In this document: in pieces, positions 54,052-62,347 of the stretch
How the letters are laid out: every line of letters begins with the position of its first letter
How positions within the stretch are numbered: the first letter of the stretch is position 1
Position numbers and translations under genes: made by a program
Source: Flavobacterium sp. 9R
GTDB lineage: Bacteria > Bacteroidota > Bacteroidia > Flavobacteriales > Flavobacteriaceae
Assembly (NCBI RefSeq): GCF_902506345.1
Contig: NZ_LR733413.1
Coordinates: 190,530-254,529 of the forward strand
Direction: 5' to 3'
DNA length: 64,000 bases
Notes under the pieces: generated by a model
The model's input: the letters and a program-made list of their open reading frames with translations, nothing else
Database searches by the model: none
Told to the model about the DNA's origin: nothing

Positions 54052-54157
54052 GTACTTCTAGAGTATTTTAATCTAGTTTTTGTACAAAAAGAAGTATGGA
54101 TTTGGTTGTTGATTGATAATTTTTGATGTCAAATTTGAAATCTTTACTCGTTGTTTT

Positions 54158-54269
54158 GCGTGAGGGATAGCAGCTGGCTACCGAAGTAGCGCGTATAGCC
54201 CGACCGCATAAAAAAAGGGACCGACTAGCACAATTGCTGAGTGGGTCCCTTTTTTTTATGGGGTCACGC
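54158..54269 (-). repeat. Structured intergenic repeat element with terminator stem
   Basis: Read on the minus strand it starts GGGCGTGACCCC and ends GCTATCCCTCACGC, matching 8024-8154. Its centre is a strong stem: A-run plus GGGACC (54217-54222) facing GGTCCC plus T-run (54244-54257). It lies 8 bp after the permease stop, so it is a likely bidirectional terminator. Confidence 0.7.
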
Positions 54270-54277
54270 CCAAATAT

Positions 54278-55522
54278 TTATTCGTATCGCAATGCTTCAA
54301 TTGGGTCGAGTTTCGAAGCTTTTATAGCTGGATACAATCCAGAAACAATGGCCACCATAAAACTAGTAGCAAAAGCAGCTAAGATGGCGCCCCACGGAAT
54401 AACGAAGGCAAAATCCATTGCGCTCGCGATACCAAAACCGATTAAGATTCCGAAAAAGATTCCGACCAGTCCGCCGATTTGACCAATGAGTAAGGTTTCG
54501 ATAAAAAACTGAATCGCCACGGTCGATTTCTTGGCGCCTAAGGCTTTTCGAACGCCAATTTCTCGGGTTCTTTCGGTTACCGAAACAATCATAATATTCA
54601 TCAAAGCGATGGAAGAACCAAAAATGGTAATCACCCCGATGAGCCAAGCAGCTAACCCTAAATATTGAGTGATACCTAAAATACGGTTGATTAAATCATC
54701 ACTGCGCACTACACCAAAGTTGTTGTCTTTTACGGGGCTTAATTTTCGCACGCGACGCATTACGCTAGTGGCGTTGTCTACGGCTTGGTCTAGTAATTCT
54801 TTTTTGCCCACCATTACGCTCAAACTGTAATTGATGTTGGGAGCACTAAAGAGCGAACGCGCTACTTGAATCGGAATCAACACGCGCAAATCCTGACTGT
54901 TGCCAAAAGTGGAACCCTTTTCTTTGAGTACGCCAATGACTCTGAATTTGGCTCCGCGAATCGAAATGACTTTGTCGATAGGATTGACGTCTTTCAAAAG
55001 TCCTTTCTCAAAATCCGAACCTACGATACACACAAAGGCATTGTTGGCAATGTCAAAACTCGTAAAATTTCGTCCCGCACTAAAATCCAATCCCGAATTC
55101 ACCGCATACATTTCGTCTACGCCTACAATTTTGTTTTCTGGGTCTGTTTTGGTGTTGAGGTATTTCACTTCGGCGGCCGAGCTTGCGGTAAACGAAATCG
55201 AAGTCTCGGTAAAAGGATATTTGTATTTGTTTCTAAACGCCACGGCATCTGGGTAAGAGATAATCGGGTTGATGATTTCTCGTTCGCCGCCGCCACGGTT
55301 TCGCGTCGTATTTTCGTATTGATTGATGTTGAAGGTATTGGCACCCATCGAGGCAAAATCCGACGAAATTTGATTTTCTAAGGCCGCCACCACGGTCAAA
55401 ATTCCCACCAAAGCCGTGATTCCAATAGCAATAATCAGTACCGTAAGAATGGTACGCAGCAATTGCGTTTTGATTGAACCCAACGCAATTTTAATATTTT
55501 CTTTGAATAATTTTAGCATCAT
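54278..55522 (-). CDS. ABC transporter permease, MacB/FtsX type
   Basis: A 414-residue permease with the MacB topology: TM1 near 22-44 (TILTVLIIAIGITALVGILT), a periplasmic domain of about 220 residues, then three TMs near 285-310, 340-365 and 375-400. VSVTERTREIGVRKALGAKK, just after TM2, is the coupling-helix signature of the family. Such proteins pair with a LolD/MacB-type ATPase for mechanotransmission or lipoprotein/peptide export; no ATPase gene is adjacent in the window. MMLK may start at either Met. It borders the repeat-rich pocket. Confidence 0.88.
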   Translation of the reverse strand: MMLKLFKENIKIALGSIKTQLLRTILTVLIIAIGITALVGILTVVAALENQISSDFASMGANTFNINQYENTTRNRGGGEREIINPIISYPDAVAFRNKYKYPFTETSISFTASSAAEVKYLNTKTDPENKIVGVDEMYAVNSGLDFSAGRNFTSFDIANNAFVCIVGSDFEKGLLKDVNPIDKVISIRGAKFRVIGVLKEKGSTFGNSQDLRVLIPIQVARSLFSAPNINYSLSVMVGKKELLDQAVDNATSVMRRVRKLSPVKDNNFGVVRSDDLINRILGITQYLGLAAWLIGVITIFGSSIALMNIMIVSVTERTREIGVRKALGAKKSTVAIQFFIETLLIGQIGGLVGIFFGILIGFGIASAMDFAFVIPWGAILAAFATSFMVAIVSGLYPAIKASKLDPIEALRYE

Positions 55523-55618
55523 ATAAGTTTGTCACGAAAATACAATTTTTGTTACAAGTTTGGTTTTCAAAAAACACTAAATTTCAAATCCACAAGCCTT
55601 CTATTTTTTTTAAAAACC

Positions 55619-56012
55619 ATATAAGGCATATAAGAGCATTTAAGTTTTTCTTTCCGAACTTGGCTGACATCTTTGTTTCTTTTCCAGTTAAATTTCACAG
55701 CTTCAATAAAAACTTCTACGATTATATGTTTGATAGCTTTGCGAACTTTGCGTAAAACTTTGCGAACCTTGCGGTTAAATTTTACAGCTTTTAAATAAAA
55801 CTTATATGCCTTTAAATGCCCTTATATGGTTCACAATAAAGTTTCAAAAAAACTCCAATGACTTATATGTTTTATGCTTTGCGAACCTTGCGTAAAACTT
55901 TGCGTTCCTTGCGGTTAAATTTCACAGTTTTAAAATAAAACTTATATGCCCTTAAATTCCTTATATGGTTCACAATAAAGCTTCAGAAAAAAATCCAATG
56001 ACTTATATGTTT
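55619..56012. repeat. Tandem ~140-bp repeats with an inverted flank
   Basis: Two direct units begin at 55736 and 55876 (GCTTTGCGAAC, then TTGCGTAAAACTTTGCG, CCTTGCGGTTAAATTT and CTTATATG ... TTATATGGTTCACAATAAAG). A degenerate inverted piece (AACCATATAAGGCATATAAG) lies at 55616-55648, and a fragment recurs at 59889-59935. No frame is convincing. With the element at 56020 it fills almost all of the 800 bp between the permease and the HNH gene. Confidence 0.65.
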
Positions 56013-56019
56013 ATTTTTA

Positions 56020-56177
56020 GGAGCTATTCCCGCTTTTCATTACAAGTCCTCGCACCATAAGCCATTTTTCTACGCCCCAAAAGGAGCTTCCGTTGGTCGC
56101 TCTTTTAGGTCAAGAAAAATTGGCTTTTGGCGCTCCGGGCTTTCCATTACAATCGGGGCTAGGGCAGTAGGAACACC
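56020..56177. repeat. Degenerate structured repeat element
   Basis: GAGCTATTCCCGCTTTTCAT at the left and CAATCGGGGCTAGGGCAG at the right match parts of the element at 50656-50815. The centre differs. It appears to be a decayed or divergent family member. Confidence 0.45.
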
Positions 56178-56245
56178 AAAACGTTTGGTTGGAATTATAT
56201 CCCTAAAAGGAATCATTTTTATCAATTTTTGTAAGGGATTAGTGT

Positions 56246-56253
56246 TATATTTG
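56246..56253 (+). promoter_or_regulatory. -7 promoter element of the HNH cassette
   Basis: TATATTTG matches TAnnTTTG. Transcription would start near 56260, before either candidate start of the HNH gene. The TTG at 56229-56231 is too close (14 nt) to be a standard -33. Confidence 0.4.
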
Positions 56254-56358
56254 GATTCTTACTACGAAACCAACTTTTGTTGATTGTGATGATTTGGGAG
56301 TGTTATAGGAAGATGGATTTTGTCTAAGAAAGAGTTGTATGAAAAAAAAATTAAAACT

Positions 56359-57051
56359 ATGTCGTGTAAAAGAGGAAAGGCATCTCCAAGTCCATATGTA
56401 AAACTTCAACTTTTTGCTGATTCTGGCGGATATTGCCAAAACCCAGAATGTAATCTTCCCTTGTTTCACAATTTAGGAGAAAGTAATTTTCATATTGCAG
56501 AAATGGCTCATATAATTGGTGCAAGTAATGATGGACCACGAAATTCAATAACTTTGACAAAATCTGAAAAAGGGAAATTTGAAAATTTAATTCTTCTATG
56601 TCCAAATTGTCACACTAAAATTGATAAAGTAGAAAGTGAATTTTCGGATAGCCTTTTAAAAAAATGGAAATCGAATCATTCAAGAAGAATAAAGGATCTT
56701 TTTGGAATTAAAAAGTTTGAAGAGAGAGAGTCAATAAGAAAAGTTTTAAGAAAAATTATGTTGGAGAATAAAGTTATATTTGATACAGTAGGTCCGTTAA
56801 CTGATGAAAGGTTTAATCCAGAAAGTGAGAATCCAAAAAAATGGAAAGAAGGAATACTTTCGACAATTCTTCCAAATAATAGAAAGATTTTGGGAATAGT
56901 TGAAGCTAATTATGATTTATTAAATCCAGATGAAGAAATTGTATTTGCAAACTTTAAACAACACGTTCGAGACTTTGAAGATAAGCATATAAACGATAAT
57001 GAATTGAGTGGTGCAACATTCCCATTAAAAATGAATAATATATTTGAATAA
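56359..57051 (+). CDS. HNH endonuclease family protein, first gene of a three-gene cassette
   Basis: A 230-residue protein from ATG 56359 (a TTG at 56320 would add 13 residues). A zinc-bound HNH/McrA-like module is visible: Cys26 and Cys31 (GGYCQNPEC), HIAEMAHIIGA with His51, Asn76 (KGKFENLILL) and CPNCHTKID with Cys81, Cys84 and His85. The remaining 140 residues have no motif I know and may recognise a target or partner. The next gene starts 1 bp after its stop. HNH proteins of this type are nucleases in restriction or defence systems, but also in other roles. AT-rich and unlike its neighbours in codon use (many ATA, AGA). Confidence 0.82.
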   Translation: MSCKRGKASPSPYVKLQLFADSGGYCQNPECNLPLFHNLGESNFHIAEMAHIIGASNDGPRNSITLTKSEKGKFENLILLCPNCHTKIDKVESEFSDSLLKKWKSNHSRRIKDLFGIKKFEERESIRKVLRKIMLENKVIFDTVGPLTDERFNPESENPKKWKEGILSTILPNNRKILGIVEANYDLLNPDEEIVFANFKQHVRDFEDKHINDNELSGATFPLKMNNIFE

Positions 57052-57052
57052 T

Positions 57053-57697
57053 ATGATTGAACCTAGCTTGTCAAAATGGGCATTAGAAAAAATTAAAATT
57101 CATGATGAAGTATCTTCAGTTGATATAAATGAAGACGAAGTAATAATTATAAAGAGGATAAATGGCAGTTTCATAAGGGTAGGTTCTTTTTCTTTTGCTG
57201 AATTGAATTTGGAAAATATAAATAAAATCGTTGAAAAATATAGATTGGATTTTATATTAAATATTAAATCGGGGGCTATCTATAAAGGAGAAATTTATAG
57301 CTTTCTAGATGATTGTAAAATAAGTTTTGGAAGCTTAAGTGACTTGTATAGAGTTATCTCTCAAAGTGAAAACTGGCCATATCTTCATAGGGATGTAAAA
57401 TTCATTCTTCGAGGTCTTGAACAGCACTCTAAAGTTGTAAAAGTTGTAAGACTAGATAACAAAAGACTGAAAATTTTTAAAAGAGATTTACAATTTATAG
57501 TTATTGTTGCGACAAACGATTATGAGGTTAATGCAGAATCGATTCGTAAATTACAAGACGATTTTAATAGTTTTGATGCAATCTTAGCTTCAAATCCAAG
57601 TGGTCGGATTACCTCTCAAGCATACACTGTAGCAAGTATGCTAAATGTTCCACTTTATAATTGGTCAGAATTATATGTTGAATTGAATAAATCATGA
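57053..57697 (+). CDS. Unknown protein with two similar halves, second gene of the cassette
   Basis: A 214-residue protein that I do not recognise. Residues 66-99 (DFILNIKSGAIYKGEIYSF ... SDLY) resemble residues 175-208 (DAILASNPSGRITSQAYTVA ... SELY): D-x-I-L, S-G, an I and Y four to six positions on, then S-[DE]-L-Y. Between them lies RGLEQHSKVVKVVRLDNKR. This suggests an internal duplication of an alpha/beta unit. No catalytic motif is evident. It begins 1 bp after the HNH stop and its TGA overlaps the ATG of the nucleotidyltransferase gene, so the three are made together. Start ATG 57053 chosen over TTG 57044. Confidence 0.75.
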   Translation: MIEPSLSKWALEKIKIHDEVSSVDINEDEVIIIKRINGSFIRVGSFSFAELNLENINKIVEKYRLDFILNIKSGAIYKGEIYSFLDDCKISFGSLSDLYRVISQSENWPYLHRDVKFILRGLEQHSKVVKVVRLDNKRLKIFKRDLQFIVIVATNDYEVNAESIRKLQDDFNSFDAILASNPSGRITSQAYTVASMLNVPLYNWSELYVELNKS

Positions 57698-57963
57698 AAA
57701 CATATGTAAATTCAGAGATAAGAAAAATTTCGAAACAATATTCTAATTATGATTTTTACCTTTTTGGTTCTTTCATTGAGAATGATATCCGATATAGCGA
57801 TATAGATGTTTTGATAATATACGATACTATGGAACAGATAAGTTCGGTACGATCTGATTTTAAAAAAATAGATACTTTTGAAATTTTTGATTTAATGTTT
57901 TTGAGTATTGACGAAGAGAAAGAAATTAAATTTGTCGAGAAAGTAAAAGCTGTTAGGATATAA
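57694..57963 (+). CDS. Minimal nucleotidyltransferase (MNT-like), third gene of the cassette
   Basis: An 89-residue nucleotidyltransferase-fold protein. The core is LFGSF (23-27) followed by YSDIDVLIIYD (34-44), giving the GSx10DxD signature with Asp36 and Asp38; FDLMFLS (about 65-71) provides the possible third acid. Such minimal enzymes transfer AMP or other nucleotides, for example as MntA antitoxins that AMPylate HEPN toxins. No HEPN partner is present here; the upstream genes are an HNH protein and an unknown protein. It overlaps the preceding gene by 4 bp (ATGA). Confidence 0.82.
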   Translation: MKTYVNSEIRKISKQYSNYDFYLFGSFIENDIRYSDIDVLIIYDTMEQISSVRSDFKKIDTFEIFDLMFLSIDEEKEIKFVEKVKAVRI

Positions 57964-58134
57964 TTAGTTAAATATTATTTTTCTTTAAAAAAAAACAAAG
58001 ACTAAAAAAAAATGTTTAGCGTTTTATTTTTTGATGTTATAGATTGACAAATGTCAACTAGATAAAAATCAAAATGTTTAATCAGCGACTTGTCCGATGA
58101 CTAAACGCTTTAAGCCCGATAGCCCTTTTTAAAA

Positions 58135-58626
58135 ATGACCTCAAAATTATCCCTTAGCGAGTTTCGTAACAGAATTAAAGAAAATTTGGATATCGGCTCT
58201 CTTAAACTAAAATTAAGTCCATTGTCTGTTTTTACAATGTTTGGGGAAACCTCCAAACCTTTTTATGGGAATTATGATGAGACTTCGTTTCGATTAACTG
58301 CGAACAGTACAATAACACCTACCTTTTATATCTTAAAAGGGAAGTATAAAAAAGTGAATGCTACCGTAACGGTAAACTATAACATCGTTTCGCCTTCTAA
58401 ATTTCATAAGATTTGGATAAAATTTTTTCCGATTTTGGCTTGTATTGCGGTAAATTCGGTGTTTTTTTTTGATTCAACTAAAGCTCCAATTGAAGTATAT
58501 GTGGTTTTTAATTCATTTTGGATTGTATCCTCGCTTTTTTCCGTATGGTACAATAAAAGAAAAAAGAGAAAGTTAGAAGAAAAGTTTTTAGAATTATTTG
58601 AAATAACTAAAGAGTATAGTGAATAG
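58135..58626 (+). CDS. Two-helix membrane protein, unknown
   Basis: A 163-residue protein. A soluble N-terminal part of about 100 residues (SKLSLSEFRNRIKENLDIGS at the start; FRLTANSTITPTFYILKGKY) is followed by two membrane helices (IWIKFFPILACIAVNSVFFF; YVVFNSFWIVSSLFSVWY) and a basic/acidic tail (NKRKKRKLEEKFLELFE). I recognise no family. It lies 171 bp after the nucleotidyltransferase gene on the same strand. It could be a fourth cassette member or independent. Coding is supported by the topology and frame. Confidence 0.6.
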   Translation: MTSKLSLSEFRNRIKENLDIGSLKLKLSPLSVFTMFGETSKPFYGNYDETSFRLTANSTITPTFYILKGKYKKVNATVTVNYNIVSPSKFHKIWIKFFPILACIAVNSVFFFDSTKAPIEVYVVFNSFWIVSSLFSVWYNKRKKRKLEEKFLELFEITKEYSE

Positions 58627-58794
58627 AATTAAAACCTAGATAGAATATGAAATGACGCTGACAATAATTCAAAATCGCGTTATAAAGTCCTCTAACTTTT
58701 TTCTATATTCGTCTCCCAATGAAAATTCGTGATGCTTCTCATATTTGGTTTCTTTAACTTTCGATGAGCGCATCAATTCACACCAAAAACTAAA

Positions 58795-59682
58795 ATGACA
58801 CCACCAACCCTCACAAAAATACAATTCGACAACTTTGTTTGGATAGACATTTGCCAACCCAACAAAGAAAATCTAGATAAAATCGCCCAAGAATACCAGT
58901 TGGATTATTTTCAAATTAAAGACAGTTTGGAGCGAGGCCACTTGCCCAAATTTGAAAAACAGCCCAATTATAATTTTTTAATTCTGAGGGCTTTTACGCC
59001 GAGAATGGCCAGTAAAGCGACAACCATCAATGAATTATCGCATAAAATTGCCTTTTTTTACAACGGACACAAAATCATCACGATTCATCGCAGTCCGTTT
59101 GCGTTTTTGGAAACGGTAAAAAAAGACCACAAAACACCCGAAGAGATTTTGATTTATCTCATCCACAAAATGGTAGAAACTTATCAAGTGCCTTTGAATG
59201 ACTTAGACGAAAAAATCATTCAAATCGAAAAGACGATTTTCCTGCAAGATTATTCTAAAATCTCCTTAGAAGAACTGTATTTTTTGAAAGCGCAAACCCG
59301 TATCACCAAAAAACTATTGCAGATTTTTCAAAATGTCATTCACCAACTCGAAGTGAGCGAGTCTTCAAAAACCGCTTTGCAAGACATCAAAGACAAGCTG
59401 CTGAGTTTGCTGCTCAATTATGACGAAGTGCTTGAAAATGCGAACAATTTACTGAATACCTATCTTTCGGTCAACGCACAAAAAAGCAATGATGTAATGA
59501 AGTTATTGACCATCTTTTCGGCTTTCTTTTTACCCTTAACATTTATTGCAGGTATCTACGGAATGAACTTTGAAAATATGCCCGAACTTCAATGGCCTTT
59601 GGGTTATTTTATGACCTTGGGCGTGATGGTCGTTATTGCTTTGGTTATCTATTTTTGGTTCAAAAGAAAACGCATTCTTTGA
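58795..59682 (+). CDS. corA: CorA family Mg2+/Co2+ transporter
   Basis: A 295-residue CorA. The C-terminal signature YGMNFENMP (the GMN selectivity loop) stands between the two membrane helices (LLTIFSAFFLPLTFIAGI and GYFMTLGVMVVIALVIYFWF), ending in a basic tail. The cytoplasmic N-terminal domain is mostly helical (LDEKIIQIEKTIFLQDYSKI). It assembles as a pentamer for Mg2+ influx. A preceding 168-bp gap has no promoter match I trust. A MITE-like element follows it. Confidence 0.94.
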   Translation: MTPPTLTKIQFDNFVWIDICQPNKENLDKIAQEYQLDYFQIKDSLERGHLPKFEKQPNYNFLILRAFTPRMASKATTINELSHKIAFFYNGHKIITIHRSPFAFLETVKKDHKTPEEILIYLIHKMVETYQVPLNDLDEKIIQIEKTIFLQDYSKISLEELYFLKAQTRITKKLLQIFQNVIHQLEVSESSKTALQDIKDKLLSLLLNYDEVLENANNLLNTYLSVNAQKSNDVMKLLTIFSAFFLPLTFIAGIYGMNFENMPELQWPLGYFMTLGVMVVIALVIYFWFKRKRIL

Positions 59683-59727
59683 TTTAAGTTCTATTTTCAA
59701 CTGTTTGGGTAATCACATTAAAAAGCA

Positions 59728-59873
59728 ACTACATAGGAGCATCATAGATTACACTAACTAGGCAAAGAATGAATAGAAATAGGTCTATTTTGCACATAGT
59801 ATCGCTATGTGAATAGTAAAACGTCTATCTTATTCTTTTAAAGACTATAAATTCTATGTTTCTCCTATGTGGT
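59728..59873 (+). repeat. MITE-like palindromic element, copy 3 (146 bp)
   Basis: It begins ACTACATAGGAGCATCATAG and ends TTCTCCTATGTGGT. The nested hairpin CACATAG (59797-59803) / CTATGTG (59809-59815) and the GTGAATAGTAAAACGTCTAT block match copy 1 in the same sense. It fills most of the corA-hisS gap; from 59889 to 59935 is a fragment of the CTTATATG repeat, and 59936-60037 shows nothing else. Confidence 0.75.
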
Positions 59874-60037
59874 AAAAAATTATTTCTACATAATTAAAAA
59901 CTTATATGACCTTAAATGCCTTAAATGGTTCAAAAACAAGATTGGTTTGTTGTATGATAATAAAACCCACTTTTTTTGGATAGGATTTCTTTTAAAAAGT
60001 AAGATATTTGCAAACCTAATTGAAAATTCATTTTACA

Positions 60038-61408
60038 ATGGCTTCAAAACCCAGTATACCCAAAGGAACGCGCGATTTTTCGCCAGCCGAAGTGGCCAAA
60101 AGACAGTACATTATTCAAACGATAAAAAGCAACTTTGAAAAATTTGGCTTTCAACCTATAGAGACTCCATCCTTCGAGAATTCAGATACTTTGATGGGAA
60201 AATATGGTGAAGAAGGCGACCGCTTGATTTTTAAAATCTTGAATTCGGGAGATTATTTGTCAAAAGCCAATGCGACGCATTTAGAAAACAAAGACAGTTT
60301 AAAATTGACCGCGAGTATTTCTGAGAAAGCTTTGCGTTATGATTTGACTGTTCCTTTTGCACGTTACGTGGTACAACATCAAAGTGAAATTGAGTTTCCG
60401 TTCAAACGCTATCAAATTCAGCCCGTGTGGCGCGCTGATCGTCCGCAAAAAGGTCGCTTTAGAGAATTTTTTCAATGCGATGCTGATGTGGTTGGTTCCA
60501 AATCGTTGTGGCAAGAAGTGGAGTTGGTACAATTGTATGACACCGTTTTTACGGCTTTAGGATTAGAAGGTGTGACCATCAAAATCAATAATCGTAAAAT
60601 TTTATCTGGAATTGCTGAGGTGATTGGCGCTTCGGATAAGCTGATTGATTTTACAGTTGCATTGGATAAACTGGATAAAATTGGCGAAGACGGTGTGAAG
60701 AAAGAAATGATTGAAAAAGGCATTTCTGAAGAAGCGATTGCTAAAGTGCAACCGTTGTTTAGTTTTACAGGAACGATTGCTGAGAAAATCAACCAACTAT
60801 CACAATTGCTTTCTGTTTCAGTAGAAGGGATGAAAGGTGTTGAAGAATTGCAATTCATTTGCGAAAAAGTAACCCAACTCGGACTTGCAACTGCACAGTT
60901 AGATTTGGACGTGACTTTGGCAAGAGGATTGAATTATTATACAGGAGCTATTTTTGAAATTGCCCCACCTAAAACTGTTGCTATGGGCTCCATTGGCGGC
61001 GGAGGAAGATATGACGACTTAACTGGTATTTTTGGTTTAAAAAATATGAGTGGTGTGGGGATTTCTTTCGGCTTGGACCGTATTTATTTGGTAATCGAAG
61101 AATTGGGATTGTTCCCAGATACGGTTGCCGCTACTTCAAAAGCGTTGTTTGTGAACTACGGCGAAACAGAAGCTTTTGCTGCGATGCAAACCATTCAAAA
61201 ACTTAGAGCAGAAGGCATTAAAGTAGAATTGTATCCTGATGCTGTCAAAATGGGCAAACAATTGCAATATGCTGACAAAAGAGGCATTCCGTTTGCAGTG
61301 ATTATAGGGACACAAGAATTAGAATCGAGTACTTTTTCAGTTAAAAATTTAGTTTCTGGAGAACAAGTAGTTCTTGATTATGAGTCTCTTAAGTCCTATT
61401 TGTCATAA
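60038..61408 (+). CDS. hisS: Histidyl-tRNA synthetase
   Basis: A 456-residue class II synthetase. The N-terminus [14 protein letters not shown] is diagnostic. Motif 2 is in [20 protein letters not shown], the His-specific motifs are [14 protein letters not shown] and GGGGRYDDL, and motif 3 is [14 protein letters not shown]. The anticodon-binding domain occupies the last 95 residues. I start it at ATG 60038, since the six upstream in-frame residues are outside the conserved N-terminus. A perfect terminator follows. Confidence 0.96.
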   Translation: MASKPSIPKGTRDFSPAEVAKRQYIIQTIKSNFEKFGFQPIETPSFENSDTLMGKYGEEGDRLIFKILNSGDYLSKANATHLENKDSLKLTASISEKALRYDLTVPFARYVVQHQSEIEFPFKRYQIQPVWRADRPQKGRFREFFQCDADVVGSKSLWQEVELVQLYDTVFTALGLEGVTIKINNRKILSGIAEVIGASDKLIDFTVALDKLDKIGEDGVKKEMIEKGISEEAIAKVQPLFSFTGTIAEKINQLSQLLSVSVEGMKGVEELQFICEKVTQLGLATAQLDLDVTLARGLNYYTGAIFEIAPPKTVAMGSIGGGGRYDDLTGIFGLKNMSGVGISFGLDRIYLVIEELGLFPDTVAATSKALFVNYGETEAFAAMQTIQKLRAEGIKVELYPDAVKMGKQLQYADKRGIPFAVIIGTQELESSTFSVKNLVSGEQVVLDYESLKSYLS

Positions 61409-61423
61409 GGAATACTAACAAAA

Positions 61424-61455
61424 AAAGCTTCGTTTTGATAAACGAAGCTTTTTTT
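61424..61455 (+). terminator. Terminator of hisS
   Basis: AAAGCTTCGTTT pairs with AAACGAAGCTTT over a TGAT loop, then a T-run. It is the strongest classical terminator in the window. Confidence 0.9.
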
Positions 61456-61720
61456 ATTATAAACAATGCTGAATTAATAATTAACTAAAAACGGGAATAA
61501 TTCTCTGTATATAAATTATTAGGTCGAAATAATAGATTGACAAATTTAGGTAAACTATTTCGTGATAGTCTTAAAATTATATTAAATTTTTAAGAAGTTC
61601 GTAAAATCGTTAGAAGTTGTATTTGTTTGATGCTAAAATCGTTTTGTTTTATATATGACAATTTGACATTTTATTAGTTTTGGCAACACTTTTGACAATA
61701 AATGAAAAGAATCAAAAATA
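61456..61720. other. Upstream region of grpE
   Basis: This 265-bp AT-rich gap precedes the heat-shock pair. Close to grpE it has TGACAATTTGACATTTTA (61654-61671) and TTTTGACAATAA (61688-61700), repeated TTGACA-like words that could be a regulatory site. I see no CIRCE element and no standard TAnnTTTG. No coding frame. Confidence 0.4.
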
Positions 61721-62296
61721 ATGTTTAAAAAATTTTTTAAAAATAAAAGCAATATGACTACTGAAAATACAGAGTTCGATCAAGAAATAGATGATGCAAC
61801 GTTAGAGAATAATGCAAATGGAGAGCAACTAATCATTGAAGAATTAAGTGTTGAGGAACAATTAGCACAAGATTTAGCCAAAGAAAAAGATAAATTCTTG
61901 CGCTTATTCGCTGAATTTGAAAATTACAAAAGACGTACGACAAAAGAGCGTATTGAGTTATTCAAAACAGCGAGTCAAGAAGTTTTATTGGCTTTGTTAC
62001 CTGTTTTGGACGATTTTGATCGTGCAATGGTTGAAATCAACAAATCTGAGGATGAATTATTAGCTAAAGGTGTGGAATTGATTCACGAAAAGCTAAAAGG
62101 AACTTTGGTAACCAAAGGATTAGAAGTAGTTGACGTAAAAGCTGGAGATGCATTTGATGCTGATTTTGCAGAAGCGATCACTCAAATTCCTGCGCCATCA
62201 GACGACTTGAAAGGTAAAATTGTAGACGTATTGGAGAAAGGATACAAATTAGGCGATAAAATTATTCGTTTCCCAAAAGTGGTAATTGGACAATAA
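61721..62296 (+). CDS. grpE: Nucleotide exchange factor GrpE
   Basis: A 191-residue DnaK cochaperone that releases ADP from DnaK. The long N-terminal helix (about 30-85), KDKFLRLFAEFENYKRRTTK, LLPVLDDFDRAM and the C-terminal beta domain (FDADFAEAITQIPAP, GYKLGDKIIRFPKVVIGQ) are all standard. A second ATG (61754, MTTENTEF) could be the true start, because the first 11 residues are Lys/Phe-rich and poorly conserved in general. It is followed 51 bp later by dnaJ; dnaK is not in the window. Confidence 0.95.
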   Translation: MFKKFFKNKSNMTTENTEFDQEIDDATLENNANGEQLIIEELSVEEQLAQDLAKEKDKFLRLFAEFENYKRRTTKERIELFKTASQEVLLALLPVLDDFDRAMVEINKSEDELLAKGVELIHEKLKGTLVTKGLEVVDVKAGDAFDADFAEAITQIPAPSDDLKGKIVDVLEKGYKLGDKIIRFPKVVIGQ

Positions 62297-62347
62297 TCAG
62301 AATTCAAAGTAGCGCATTTGTAGCTAAATGTAATAGCACCATATAAA

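Noticed and set aside
54866..55381. 171-residue plus-strand frame antisense to the ABC permease
   Set aside because: Composition (Arg/Asn/Phe-rich, no hydrophobic pattern) is that of an antisense shadow; the permease frame has clear family motifs.
55619..56012. CRISPR array
   Set aside because: Only two long units of about 140 bp that match along their length; no short repeats with unique spacers and no cas genes.
61650..61700. Sigma-54 promoter or CIRCE operator before grpE
   Set aside because: TTTTGGCAACACTTTTGACA lacks the GC of the -12 element and no CIRCE inverted repeat is present.
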